Shown: positions 56,685 to 64,000 of the stretch, in pieces
Layout of the letters: every line of letters begins with the position of its first letter
Position numbering within the stretch: the first letter of the stretch is position 1
Source: Thalassotalea sp. PS06
GTDB taxonomy: Bacteria > Pseudomonadota > Gammaproteobacteria > Enterobacterales > Alteromonadaceae
Direction of reading: 5' to 3'
Assembly: GCF_007197775.1 (NCBI RefSeq)
Contig: NZ_CP041638.1
Location: forward strand, 1,054,001-1,118,000
DNA: 64,000 nt
Notes under the pieces: model-generated
What the model saw: only the letters and a program-made list of their open reading frames with translations
The model's database searches: none
Told to the model about the DNA's origin: nothing
Position numbers and translations under genes: made by a program

Positions 56685-57191
56685 ATGAAATTAACTTCCA
56701 AAGGCCGCTATGCGGTAACAGCCATGCTTGATGTAGCCATTCATGCTGAACAAGGGCCCGTTCCTTTGGCAGATATCTCCGAGAGGCAGGGCATCTCCTT
56801 GTCGTATCTTGAGCAGTTATTTTCGCGGTTGCGTAAACACGGTTTAGTATGCAGCGTCAGGGGGCCTGGTGGTGGTTACCGCCTCGGTCGATGTAGCGCC
56901 GAAATTGCCATTGCCGATGTTATTAACGCGGTTGATGAAAGCGTCGATGCGACGAAATGTTTAGGCAAAGGCAACTGCCAGGGCGGACATCAATGTCTTA
57001 CCCACAATCTGTGGAGCGACCTGAGCAATAGAATCGCCGATTTTTTAAGTAGCATCACCTTGTCCGAGTTGGTGAATCAAGGGGATGTTCAGAAAGTAGC
57101 TCAACGACAGGATCTCGAACATGCAATGCATGGCGAAGACAAGCAAGTCGGCACCTTGATTTCAACCAGAAGTATTATTAGCGAATGGTAA
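56685..57191 (+). CDS. iscR: Fe-S cluster assembly regulator IscR
   Basis: A 168-aa Rrf2-family regulator from ATG 56685 ([18 protein letters not shown]), chosen over a longer frame. A winged helix (about 10-70, [19 protein letters not shown]) and cluster ligands in [13 protein letters not shown], followed by His at the conserved spot. Its [2Fe-2S] form represses the isc operon. First gene of the isc operon. Confidence 0.97.
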   Translation: MKLTSKGRYAVTAMLDVAIHAEQGPVPLADISERQGISLSYLEQLFSRLRKHGLVCSVRGPGGGYRLGRCSAEIAIADVINAVDESVDATKCLGKGNCQGGHQCLTHNLWSDLSNRIADFLSSITLSELVNQGDVQKVAQRQDLEHAMHGEDKQVGTLISTRSIISEW

Positions 57192-57219
57192 CGCCATCGT
57201 TATTAGAGGCAATAAATTA

Positions 57220-58434
57220 ATGAAATTACCAATTTATCTTGATTACTCGGCAACCACGCCTGTTGATAAGCGCGTTGCTGAAAAAATGATGGAATTCTTA
57301 ACGACCGACGGTACCTATGGTAATCCGGCGAGTCGCTCTCACAAATTCGGTTGGCAAGCGGAAGAAGCGGTAGACATCGCTCGTAATCAAATTGCTGATC
57401 TTATCAATGCGGATCCTCGCGAAATCGTATTTACTTCCGGTGCCACAGAGTCAAACAACCTGGCTATCAAAGGTGCGGCTCGTTTTTATCAGAAGAAAGG
57501 TAAACACATCATTACCTGTAAGACTGAGCACAAAGCGGTTCTTGATACCTGTCGTGAACTAGAACGTCAGGGTTTTGAAGTAACCTATCTCGATCCAGAA
57601 TCCAACGGTCTTGTTGATCTTGCGAAACTCGAAGCTGCAATGCGAGATGACACTGTGGTCGTTAGCATTATGCATGTGAATAACGAGATTGGCGTCATCC
57701 AGGACATCGCAGCGATTGGTGAATTATGTCGCTCTCGTAAGATTGTCTTCCACGTTGATGCGGCGCAAAGTGCTGGCAAAATTCCAATCGACTTACAGGA
57801 AATGAAAGTTGATTTGATGTCGTTTTCAGCTCACAAAATGTACGGCCCGAAAGGTATTGGCGCACTATACGTTCGTCGCAAGCCGCGTATTCGCCTTGAA
57901 GCGCAAATGCACGGTGGTGGTCATGAGCGTGGCATGCGCAGTGGTACTTTGCCTACTCACCAAATCGTCGGTATGGGTGAAGCGTGTCGCATCGCTAAAG
58001 AAGAGATGCAGCAGGACCTTGAACACGTAACGGCAATGCGTGACCGTTTGATGGCTGGCATCAAAGATTTAGAACAAGTTTTTGTTAACGGTGATTTTAA
58101 TCAACGTTATCCAGGCAACTTGAACGTAAGTTTTAACTTCGTTGAAGGTGAGTCGCTGATCATGTCTTTGAAAGACTTAGCGGTATCTTCTGGTTCCGCC
58201 TGTACATCAGCAAGTTTAGAACCATCTTATGTGCTTCGTGCTTTAGGCCTGAATGATGAGATGGCACACAGTTCAATTCGTTTTAGTTTTGGACGTTTCA
58301 CTACAGTTGAAGAAGTGGATTATGCCATTGAGCTAATTCGCAAGGCGATCACACATTTACGTGATATGTCACCTTTGTGGGAAATGTTCCAGGACGGTGT
58401 AGATTTAGACAAAGTAGAGTGGGTAGCACACTAA
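57220..58434 (+). CDS. iscS: Cysteine desulfurase IscS
   Basis: A 404-aa PLP enzyme: [31 protein letters not shown] (PLP Lys) and [19 protein letters not shown] with the catalytic Cys. It supplies sulfur for clusters and for tRNA thiolation. 28 bp after iscR. Confidence 0.98.
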   Translation: MKLPIYLDYSATTPVDKRVAEKMMEFLTTDGTYGNPASRSHKFGWQAEEAVDIARNQIADLINADPREIVFTSGATESNNLAIKGAARFYQKKGKHIITCKTEHKAVLDTCRELERQGFEVTYLDPESNGLVDLAKLEAAMRDDTVVVSIMHVNNEIGVIQDIAAIGELCRSRKIVFHVDAAQSAGKIPIDLQEMKVDLMSFSAHKMYGPKGIGALYVRRKPRIRLEAQMHGGGHERGMRSGTLPTHQIVGMGEACRIAKEEMQQDLEHVTAMRDRLMAGIKDLEQVFVNGDFNQRYPGNLNVSFNFVEGESLIMSLKDLAVSSGSACTSASLEPSYVLRALGLNDEMAHSSIRFSFGRFTTVEEVDYAIELIRKAITHLRDMSPLWEMFQDGVDLDKVEWVAH

Positions 58435-58459
58435 GTTTAGTGTCTGAAAGGGGTTAATT

Positions 58460-58840
58460 ATGGCTTACAGCGAAAAAGTTATCGATCATTATGAAAATCC
58501 ACGCAACGTAGGTTCGTTCGATAAAAACGATCCTCAGGTTGCCACTGGTATGGTTGGCGCACCGGCTTGTGGTGACGTGATGAAGTTACAACTTAAAATT
58601 GACGAGCAGGGCATTATCGAAGATGCCAAGTTCAAAACCTACGGTTGTGGTTCTGCAATCGCTTCCAGCTCATTGGTTACTGAATGGGTGAAAGGCAAGT
58701 CCATTGATGAAGCCGCAGAAATCAAGAATACTGCGATTGCTGAAGAGCTAGCATTGCCACCAGTGAAAATTCACTGTTCAATTCTGGCGGAAGATGCAAT
58801 CAAAGCTGCCATCGACGACTATCGCGCGAAAAATAAATAG
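58460..58840 (+). CDS. iscU: Fe-S scaffold protein IscU
   Basis: A 126-aa scaffold with the three cluster Cys (GAPACGDV, YGCGSAIAS, IHCSILAED), the conserved Asp two after the first Cys, and the HscA-binding LPPVK motif (ALPPVKIHC). Confidence 0.98.
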   Translation: MAYSEKVIDHYENPRNVGSFDKNDPQVATGMVGAPACGDVMKLQLKIDEQGIIEDAKFKTYGCGSAIASSSLVTEWVKGKSIDEAAEIKNTAIAEELALPPVKIHCSILAEDAIKAAIDDYRAKNK

Positions 58841-58856
58841 TAATTCGGAGTAAATC

Positions 58857-59180
58857 ATGGCTGTAACTATGACGGCGGCGGCGTCTGAACGCGTCAAATC
58901 TTTTATGGCTAATCGTGGCAAAGGGATTGGACTGCGTTTGGGTATCAAAACCACCGGTTGTTCTGGTCTTGCCTACGTGCTTGAGTTCGTTGATGAGCTT
59001 AACGCTGATGATGAAGTCTTTGAGGTCGATGATGTGAATATCATCATCGACAGCAAGTCTCTGGCTTATCTGGATGGTACAGAGCTGGATTTTGTCAAAG
59101 AAGGCTTAAACGAAGGTTTCCAGTTTACCAACCCGAACGCTAAAGGCGAGTGTGGTTGTGGCGAAAGCTTTAACGTATAA
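58857..59180 (+). CDS. iscA: A-type Fe-S carrier IscA
   Basis: A 107-aa carrier with Cys residues in TTGCSGLAY and GECGCGESF, the A-type three-Cys set. It passes clusters from IscU to targets. Confidence 0.97.
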   Translation: MAVTMTAAASERVKSFMANRGKGIGLRLGIKTTGCSGLAYVLEFVDELNADDEVFEVDDVNIIIDSKSLAYLDGTELDFVKEGLNEGFQFTNPNAKGECGCGESFNV

Positions 59181-59206
59181 ACTGACCCAACCTACGGTGA
59201 CCCCTA

Positions 59207-59734
59207 TTGAATTATTTTGAATTATTTGGTTTAGAGGCCGATTTTTCGATTGATTTAACCTCGCTAGCAACCACATACCAGGCATTACAAAAAACGGTCC
59301 ACCCGGACCGTTTTGCACATTCGTCAAGTCAGGAACAAATGCTTGCGGTGCAAAAGTCTGCGCAAATCAATGACGCATACGATACCCTCAAAGATCCCAT
59401 AAGACGCGGTGAATACCTATTACTGCAAAGAGGTTCACAGTTGCCAAGTGAGCAATCCTCGTTTCAGGATGTCAGCTTTTTAATGGTGCAAATGGAGCTG
59501 AGGGAAATGCTGGCGGAAATAAAGTTCGCCAAGGATGTTGATGCGGCGTTGATGTCAGCCCAGGAGAGTCTGGATATTCAGGCTGGTCAACTGTGGCAGG
59601 AATTCGAACAGCAGGTTAATGCCCACAGTGAGGCGGAAAACCTGCATGCAGGTGAAACACTTCGAAAACTCAAGTTTTACCACAAATTATACATTGAGCT
59701 CGAACGCATCGAAGATGCGCTATTCGACGATTAA
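59207..59734 (+). CDS. hscB: Co-chaperone HscB
   Basis: A 175-aa J-protein from TTG 59207 (GGTGA upstream). MNYFELFGLEADFSIDLTS, then the J motif VHPDRFAH, and a C-terminal three-helix bundle that binds IscU. It brings IscU to HscA. Confidence 0.95.
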   Translation: MNYFELFGLEADFSIDLTSLATTYQALQKTVHPDRFAHSSSQEQMLAVQKSAQINDAYDTLKDPIRRGEYLLLQRGSQLPSEQSSFQDVSFLMVQMELREMLAEIKFAKDVDAALMSAQESLDIQAGQLWQEFEQQVNAHSEAENLHAGETLRKLKFYHKLYIELERIEDALFDD

Positions 59735-59750
59735 TCATTAAGAAAAGTTT

Positions 59751-61613
59751 ATGGCGTTATTACAAATTGCCGAACCGGGACAAAGTACGGTTCCTCATCA
59801 ACATCGACTGGCTGCGGGTATCGACTTAGGTACCACCAACTCACTGGTTGCCAGTGTCCAAAGTGGTCTACCTAAAACCTTACCGGATTCTGAAGGCAAA
59901 GATATTCTTCCTTCAATCGTCAATTACCAGAAAGACGCTATTTTAGTTGGTGATGCTGCCAAGGCACTTGCGGTTCTGGATCCAGAAAACACCATAGTTT
60001 CAGCGAAACGCTTAATCGGTCGCTCGCTAGCAGACATTCAACAAAAATATCCTAATTTACCCTATACCTTCAGTGGCGATGAAGCGCATCCAAGCATCAA
60101 CACCATTGCTGGTGATATTAACCCGGTTCAAGTTTCTGCACAGGTATTATCAAGTCTGGTCGAACGCGCTAAGCAGGCGTTAGGCGGCGAGCTTGAAGGC
60201 GTGGTAATTACCGTGCCCGCTTATTTCGATGATGCCCAGCGTCAAAGCACAAAAGATGCGGCCACATTAGCAGGCGTAAATGTACTTCGTTTATTGAACG
60301 AGCCGACGGCCGCGGCGGTCGCTTATGGTCTTGATTCCGGTCAGGAAGGGGTTATTGCGGTCTATGATTTAGGCGGCGGTACTTTTGATATTTCTATCCT
60401 GCGCTTGAACAAAGGGATTTTCGAAGTACTCTCCACCGGCGGTGATTCTGCTCTTGGTGGTGATGATTTTGATAATGCTGTTGTCGATTACCTGGTTGCT
60501 GAATTTAACCTGCAACGTCCTTTATCGCCGCAACTTGAACGTCAGCTATTGGAACAGGCCTGTAACGCCAAAGAAGCATTATCGGCAAATGAAATTATTA
60601 AAATCAATCTTGATAATCAGGGGACAAGCCACAGCCTGACGTTAAGTAAAGAACAGCTTAATGAGCTGATTTCGCCGTTGGTAAGCAAGACCTTACGAGC
60701 TTGTCGTCGTGCGTTAAAAGATGCCAACGTTAGCGTTTCTGAGGTTAACGAAGTAGTGATGGTTGGTGGTTCCACTCGTGTACCACTGGTGCGCGAACAG
60801 GTTGGTCAGTACTTTAAACGTCAGCCACTTACCTCTATTGACCCGGACAAAGTTGTTGCTATCGGTGCCGCTATTCAGGCCGATGTATTAGCGGGTAACA
60901 AGCCTGATAGTGAAATGTTACTGCTAGATGTAACGCCATTATCTCTGGGCCTTGAAACCATGGGTGGCCTGGTCGAGAAAGTCATTCCAAGAAATTCCAC
61001 GATCCCTGTGGCGAAAGCACAGGAGTTCACCACCTTTAAAGATGGTCAGACGGCGATGGCGGTACACGTGCTGCAGGGTGAGCGTGAACTTGTAGAAGAT
61101 TGTCGCTCTCTGGCGCGTTTTGAATTGCGCGGCATTCCGGCGATGGCGGCAGGTGCTGCCCATATTCGCGTCACCTTTAACGTTGATGCTGATGGCTTGC
61201 TTAGCGTCAGCGCCATGGAAAAATCCACGGGTGTGGAAGCATCAATCCAGGTTAAGCCATCATTTGGCTTAGAAGAAGGCGACATCATTAAAATGTTGCA
61301 GGAAAGTGTCACCCACGCCAAAGATGATATTCAGGCGCGGATGCTGAAAGAGCAACAGGTTGAGGCCTCGCGCGTTGTTGAAGGCGTCGAAGCCGCATTG
61401 GCTCAAGATGGCAATAAGTTGCTGTCGGCAGAAGAGCGGGCAGAGATAGAAAATGCCATTAATGAATTAACGAAAATCAGTCAGACTTCTGAGATTTCTG
61501 CTATTGAGCAGGCGATAAAAGAGGTTGATACAATTACAGCGAACTTTGCTGAGCGCCGGATGGATTCTTCCATTAAGACCGCGCTGGCAGGGCATTCGGT
61601 AGACGAGGTTTAA
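59751..61613 (+). CDS. hscA: Fe-S chaperone HscA (Hsp70)
   Basis: A 620-aa Hsp70: [55 protein letters not shown] and [13 protein letters not shown]. The substrate domain binds LPPVK of IscU. It starts 17 bp after hscB. Confidence 0.97.
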   Translation: MALLQIAEPGQSTVPHQHRLAAGIDLGTTNSLVASVQSGLPKTLPDSEGKDILPSIVNYQKDAILVGDAAKALAVLDPENTIVSAKRLIGRSLADIQQKYPNLPYTFSGDEAHPSINTIAGDINPVQVSAQVLSSLVERAKQALGGELEGVVITVPAYFDDAQRQSTKDAATLAGVNVLRLLNEPTAAAVAYGLDSGQEGVIAVYDLGGGTFDISILRLNKGIFEVLSTGGDSALGGDDFDNAVVDYLVAEFNLQRPLSPQLERQLLEQACNAKEALSANEIIKINLDNQGTSHSLTLSKEQLNELISPLVSKTLRACRRALKDANVSVSEVNEVVMVGGSTRVPLVREQVGQYFKRQPLTSIDPDKVVAIGAAIQADVLAGNKPDSEMLLLDVTPLSLGLETMGGLVEKVIPRNSTIPVAKAQEFTTFKDGQTAMAVHVLQGERELVEDCRSLARFELRGIPAMAAGAAHIRVTFNVDADGLLSVSAMEKSTGVEASIQVKPSFGLEEGDIIKMLQESVTHAKDDIQARMLKEQQVEASRVVEGVEAALAQDGNKLLSAEERAEIENAINELTKISQTSEISAIEQAIKEVDTITANFAERRMDSSIKTALAGHSVDEV

Positions 61614-61615
61614 TC

Positions 61616-61954
61616 ATGCCAAAAATTATTTTTCTTCCTCACGAAGAGCTATGCCCGGAAGGGGCGGTTCTTGAAGGTGACACAGGTCAGACGGTACTGG
61701 ATGTTGCTTTAAAGAACGATATTGATATTGAGCACGCTTGTGAGAAATCCTGTGCCTGTACTACCTGTCACGTGATCATCCGTGAAGGTTTCGATTCGTT
61801 AGAAGAAAGTGATGAATTAGAAGATGATATGCTGGATAAAGCCTGGGGCTTAGATCCTGAGTCCCGCCTCGGTTGCCAGGCGGTGATTGCCGACGAAGAT
61901 CTGGTGGTAGAAATCCCCAAATACACCCTAAATATGGTTAGCGAAAACCACTAG
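61616..61954 (+). CDS. fdx: ISC-type [2Fe-2S] ferredoxin
   Basis: A 112-aa adrenodoxin-like ferredoxin with ligands in HACEKSCACTTCHV and LGCQAV. It gives electrons for cluster assembly. It follows hscA by two bases. No iscX-like ORF follows before glyA. Confidence 0.97.
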   Translation: MPKIIFLPHEELCPEGAVLEGDTGQTVLDVALKNDIDIEHACEKSCACTTCHVIIREGFDSLEESDELEDDMLDKAWGLDPESRLGCQAVIADEDLVVEIPKYTLNMVSENH

Positions 61955-61965
61955 TTCTGGCGTAA

Positions 61966-62043
61966 ATAAAATTTAATTAAATTTTATTTACCAATCAATA
62001 ATAGCCGCTATACATCCTGACGTTGTTCAGGCAAAATAGCGGC
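61966..62043. promoter_or_regulatory. Structured leader between fdx and glyA
   Basis: A perfect AT palindrome AAATAAAATTT-aatt-AAATTTTATTT (about 61966-61991) is followed by a nested hairpin: outer GCCGCTAT (62004-62011)/ATAGCGGC (62036-62043), inner CCTGA/TCAGG. It could be the isc terminator, an mRNA leader of glyA, or both. No T-tract follows the second hairpin, so it is not a standard terminator. Confidence 0.5.
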
Positions 62044-62095
62044 CTAATAATTAATCTGCACGCTCAGAATTCACCTTTAATACAGAGGAATAGCC

Positions 62096-63352
62096 ATGCT
62101 CACTCGTGATATGAATATCGCTGATTTTGATCCTGAATTGTACCAGGCAATGTCTGATGAAGTTGTTCGTCAGGAACAGCATATCGAATTGATCGCATCT
62201 GAAAACTACACCAGCCCACGTGTTCTTGAAGCACAAGGTTCACAGCTAACCAACAAATACGCCGAAGGTTACCCGGGTAAGCGTTATTACGGTGGTTGTG
62301 AGTACGTTGATAAGGCTGAGCAATTAGCGATTGAGCGTGCTTGTGAACTATTTGGCGCAACCTATGCAAACGTTCAGCCACACGCCGGTTCTCAGGCAAA
62401 TGCGGCAGTGTTCCAGGCGCTAGTAACGCCGGGGGCAAAAGTATTAGGCATGAGCCTTGCTCACGGTGGTCACTTAACTCACGGTTCTCACGTAAACTTC
62501 TCTGGTAAGTTATACGAAGCCATCCAATACGGTCTGCACCCTGAAACGGGCGAAATTGATTACCAAGAAGTAGAGCGTTTAGCGCTTGAGCACAAGCCGG
62601 AAATGATTATCGGTGGTTTCTCTGCATACTCTGGTATCGTTGACTGGGCGCGCATGCGTGAAATTGCTGATAAAGTTGGCGCCTATTTCATGGTGGATAT
62701 GGCTCACGTTGCCGGTCTTGTTGCTGCGGGTCTTTATCCTAACCCAGTACCTCACGCACACGTTGTAACAACCACAACTCACAAAACTCTTGCTGGTCCT
62801 CGTGGTGGTTTAATTATTTCTGGTTGTGATGACGAAACCATCTACAAGAAACTTAACAGCGCGGTATTCCCTGGTGGTCAGGGTGGTCCTTTGATGCACG
62901 TTATTGCTGCTAAAGCGGTAGCTTTCAAAGAAGCATTAGAGCCAGAATTTAAAGATTACCAGCAGAAAGTATTAGATAACGCCAAAACCATGGTAGCGGT
63001 TCTCCAGGAACGTGGTTACAAAGTTGTTTCTAATGGTACTGAAAACCACTTATTGCTTCTTGACCTGATTGATAAAGATATCACCGGTAAAGATGCCGAT
63101 GCCGCTTTAGGTAAAGCACACATCACAGTGAACAAAAACTCTGTTCCAAATGATCCGCGTTCTCCGTTTGTAACTTCAGGCCTTCGCCTGGGTACGCCGG
63201 CGATCACTCGTCGTGGTTTCGGTGAAGCAGAAACTCGTGACCTTACTGGTTGGATTTGTGACATCCTTGATGATATCAGTAATGAAAACACTATCAGTGA
63301 CGTTCAGGAAAAAGTTAAAGCACTTTGTGCTAAATTCCCGGTTTACGCTTAA
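62096..63352 (+). CDS. glyA: Serine hydroxymethyltransferase
   Basis: A 418-aa PLP enzyme: [50 protein letters not shown] (PLP Lys) and [19 protein letters not shown]. It makes glycine and methylene-tetrahydrofolate. The ATG has AGAGGA upstream. Followed by a terminator, then nrdR. Confidence 0.98.
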   Translation: MLTRDMNIADFDPELYQAMSDEVVRQEQHIELIASENYTSPRVLEAQGSQLTNKYAEGYPGKRYYGGCEYVDKAEQLAIERACELFGATYANVQPHAGSQANAAVFQALVTPGAKVLGMSLAHGGHLTHGSHVNFSGKLYEAIQYGLHPETGEIDYQEVERLALEHKPEMIIGGFSAYSGIVDWARMREIADKVGAYFMVDMAHVAGLVAAGLYPNPVPHAHVVTTTTHKTLAGPRGGLIISGCDDETIYKKLNSAVFPGGQGGPLMHVIAAKAVAFKEALEPEFKDYQQKVLDNAKTMVAVLQERGYKVVSNGTENHLLLLDLIDKDITGKDADAALGKAHITVNKNSVPNDPRSPFVTSGLRLGTPAITRRGFGEAETRDLTGWICDILDDISNENTISDVQEKVKALCAKFPVYA

Positions 63353-63410
63353 TTGATTTAAATTAACCTTACTGGTTACGAAGACATCGCAATCTGTTGA
63401 TGTTTCGATT

Positions 63411-63440
63411 AAAATGGTCGCCCTTAGCGGCCATTTTTTT
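63411..63440 (+). terminator. Terminator after glyA
   Basis: AAAATGG-t-CGC...GCG-g-CCATTTT followed by eight T's, about 60 bp after the stop. Confidence 0.88.
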
Positions 63441-63469
63441 TGCCTATTAATAAGATTACGAGGAAGTCT

Positions 63470-63931
63470 ATGCATTGCCCGTTTTGCTCTGCCAACGATA
63501 CTAAGGTAATCGATTCTCGATTAGTTGCCGATGGCCATCAGATACGCCGTCGACGCCAGTGCTTACACTGTTCGGAGCGCTTTACTACCTTTGAAACCGC
63601 AGAGCTGGTGATGCCGCGCATCATTAAGCGTGATGGTTCGCGAGAGCCGTTTAATGAAGAAAAATTACGCAGTGGCCTACTCAGGGCATTAGAAAAGCGA
63701 CCTGTTAGTATCGAACAAACTGAAGGCTCGATTAACCATGTAATGTCACAGCTGCGGGCAACGGGAGAGCGAGAAGTCTCTTCAGAAATGTTAGGTAATA
63801 TCATTATGGAAGAGTTGAAAAAGCTCGATAAAGTTGCCTATGTTCGCTTTGCTTCGGTTTATCGCTCTTTTGAAGATATCCGTGAATTCGGCGAAGAGAT
63901 TGCTCGCCTTGGTAGTAACGGCGATTCATAA
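63470..63931 (+). CDS. nrdR: Transcriptional repressor NrdR
   Basis: A 153-aa regulator from ATG 63470 ([19 protein letters not shown]). A zinc ribbon with CPFC and CLHC, and an ATP-cone ([20 protein letters not shown]). It senses dATP/ATP and represses ribonucleotide reductase genes. The order glyA-nrdR-ribD is common in the group. Confidence 0.97.
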   Translation: MHCPFCSANDTKVIDSRLVADGHQIRRRRQCLHCSERFTTFETAELVMPRIIKRDGSREPFNEEKLRSGLLRALEKRPVSIEQTEGSINHVMSQLRATGEREVSSEMLGNIIMEELKKLDKVAYVRFASVYRSFEDIREFGEEIARLGSNGDS

Positions 63932-63970
63932 CCCCATCCTTTTTAATTAACGTTTGAACCAGGTTACGTT

Positions 63971-64000
63971 TTGAACTTTAGCAACAACGATTACCAATAC
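63971..64000 (+). CDS. ribD: Start of riboflavin-biosynthesis gene ribD (partial)
   Basis: TTG 63971 opens a frame MNFSNNDYQY cut by the window end. The position behind nrdR and the N-terminal flavour fit RibD, the deaminase/reductase of riboflavin synthesis. Only ten residues are visible, so the call rests mostly on gene order. Confidence 0.5.
   Translation, partial: MNFSNNDYQY

Noticed and set aside
61955..62095. iscX after fdx
   Set aside because: No ORF of the right size or sequence in the gap.

Overview
The window is chromosomal DNA from a marine gammaproteobacterium. The best fit is Alteromonadales, perhaps a Colwelliaceae/Thalassotalea-like organism. This rests on Na+-translocating NADH:quinone reductase (nqrA-F with apbE and nqrM), FabV enoyl-ACP reductase, a BetT-type BCCT transporter, a QMP-type TRAP transporter, and classical gammaproteobacterial blocks (ampG/yajG/bolA, holD-rimI-prfC, serB-radA, queA-tgt-yajC-secDF, suhB/trmJ/iscRSUA-hscBA-fdx, glyA-nrdR-ribD). 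The family-level placement is inference.

Layout. 1-1.9 kb: truncated ampG and a small unknown gene. 1.9-9.6 kb: accessory segment, visibly more AT-rich and made of small orphan genes (lipoproteins, membrane proteins, a TPR-like protein, a TonB-C-like lipoprotein). Its spacers carry hairpins, one of them strongly attC-like. A complete 2,472-bp IS21-family element (istA/istB) splits one of the orphan genes. 9.6-13.3 kb: cyclophilin-yajG-rlmG on the minus strand, alkB and bolA on the plus strand. 13.6-16.7 kb: TRAP transporter dctQMP. 16.8-18 kb: fabV. 18.3-25.9 kb: nqrABCDEF, apbE and nqrM, which together encode the sodium pump plus its flavin-loading and maturation factors. 26-32.4 kb: DUF4136-like lipoprotein, MaoC-like protein, small membrane protein, betT, dinB, metallo-beta-lactamase-fold hydrolase. 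32.4-38.8 kb: S9 dipeptidyl peptidase, radA, serB, ytjB, tatD-like nuclease. 38.9-44.1 kb: small membrane protein, argS, prfC, rimI, holD, tRNA-Trp. 44.5-50.4 kb: small acidic peptide gene, then queA, tgt, yajC, secD, secF (queuosine synthesis and Sec accessory complex). 50.7-53.6 kb: rhodanese, cobA, secreted M24 peptidase. 53.7-62 kb: suhB divergent from trmJ, then cysE and the full isc cluster behind two abutting IscR-type sites. 62.1-64 kb: glyA, nrdR and the first codons of ribD.

The most unusual content is non-coding. Three tandem hairpin arrays (about 2.01-2.20, 9.29-9.63 and 13.29-13.51 kb) have a near-constant period of 24-30 bp. In two of them the stem sequences change completely from unit to unit while palindromy and a short linker (CTCCACC or TGCTAGGA) are kept. 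In the third, a strict 28-bp array, a stem base pair covaries between units. Two of the arrays bracket the accessory segment. A family of MITE-like elements with ATACCAATTCCACTAAGT-type inverted ends occurs at 24.3 kb (full), 27.5 kb, 50.5 kb (with an 80-bp internal tandem duplication) and 1.46 kb (reduced to its ends). All functional calls come from reading protein motifs and gene order; no database search was possible.
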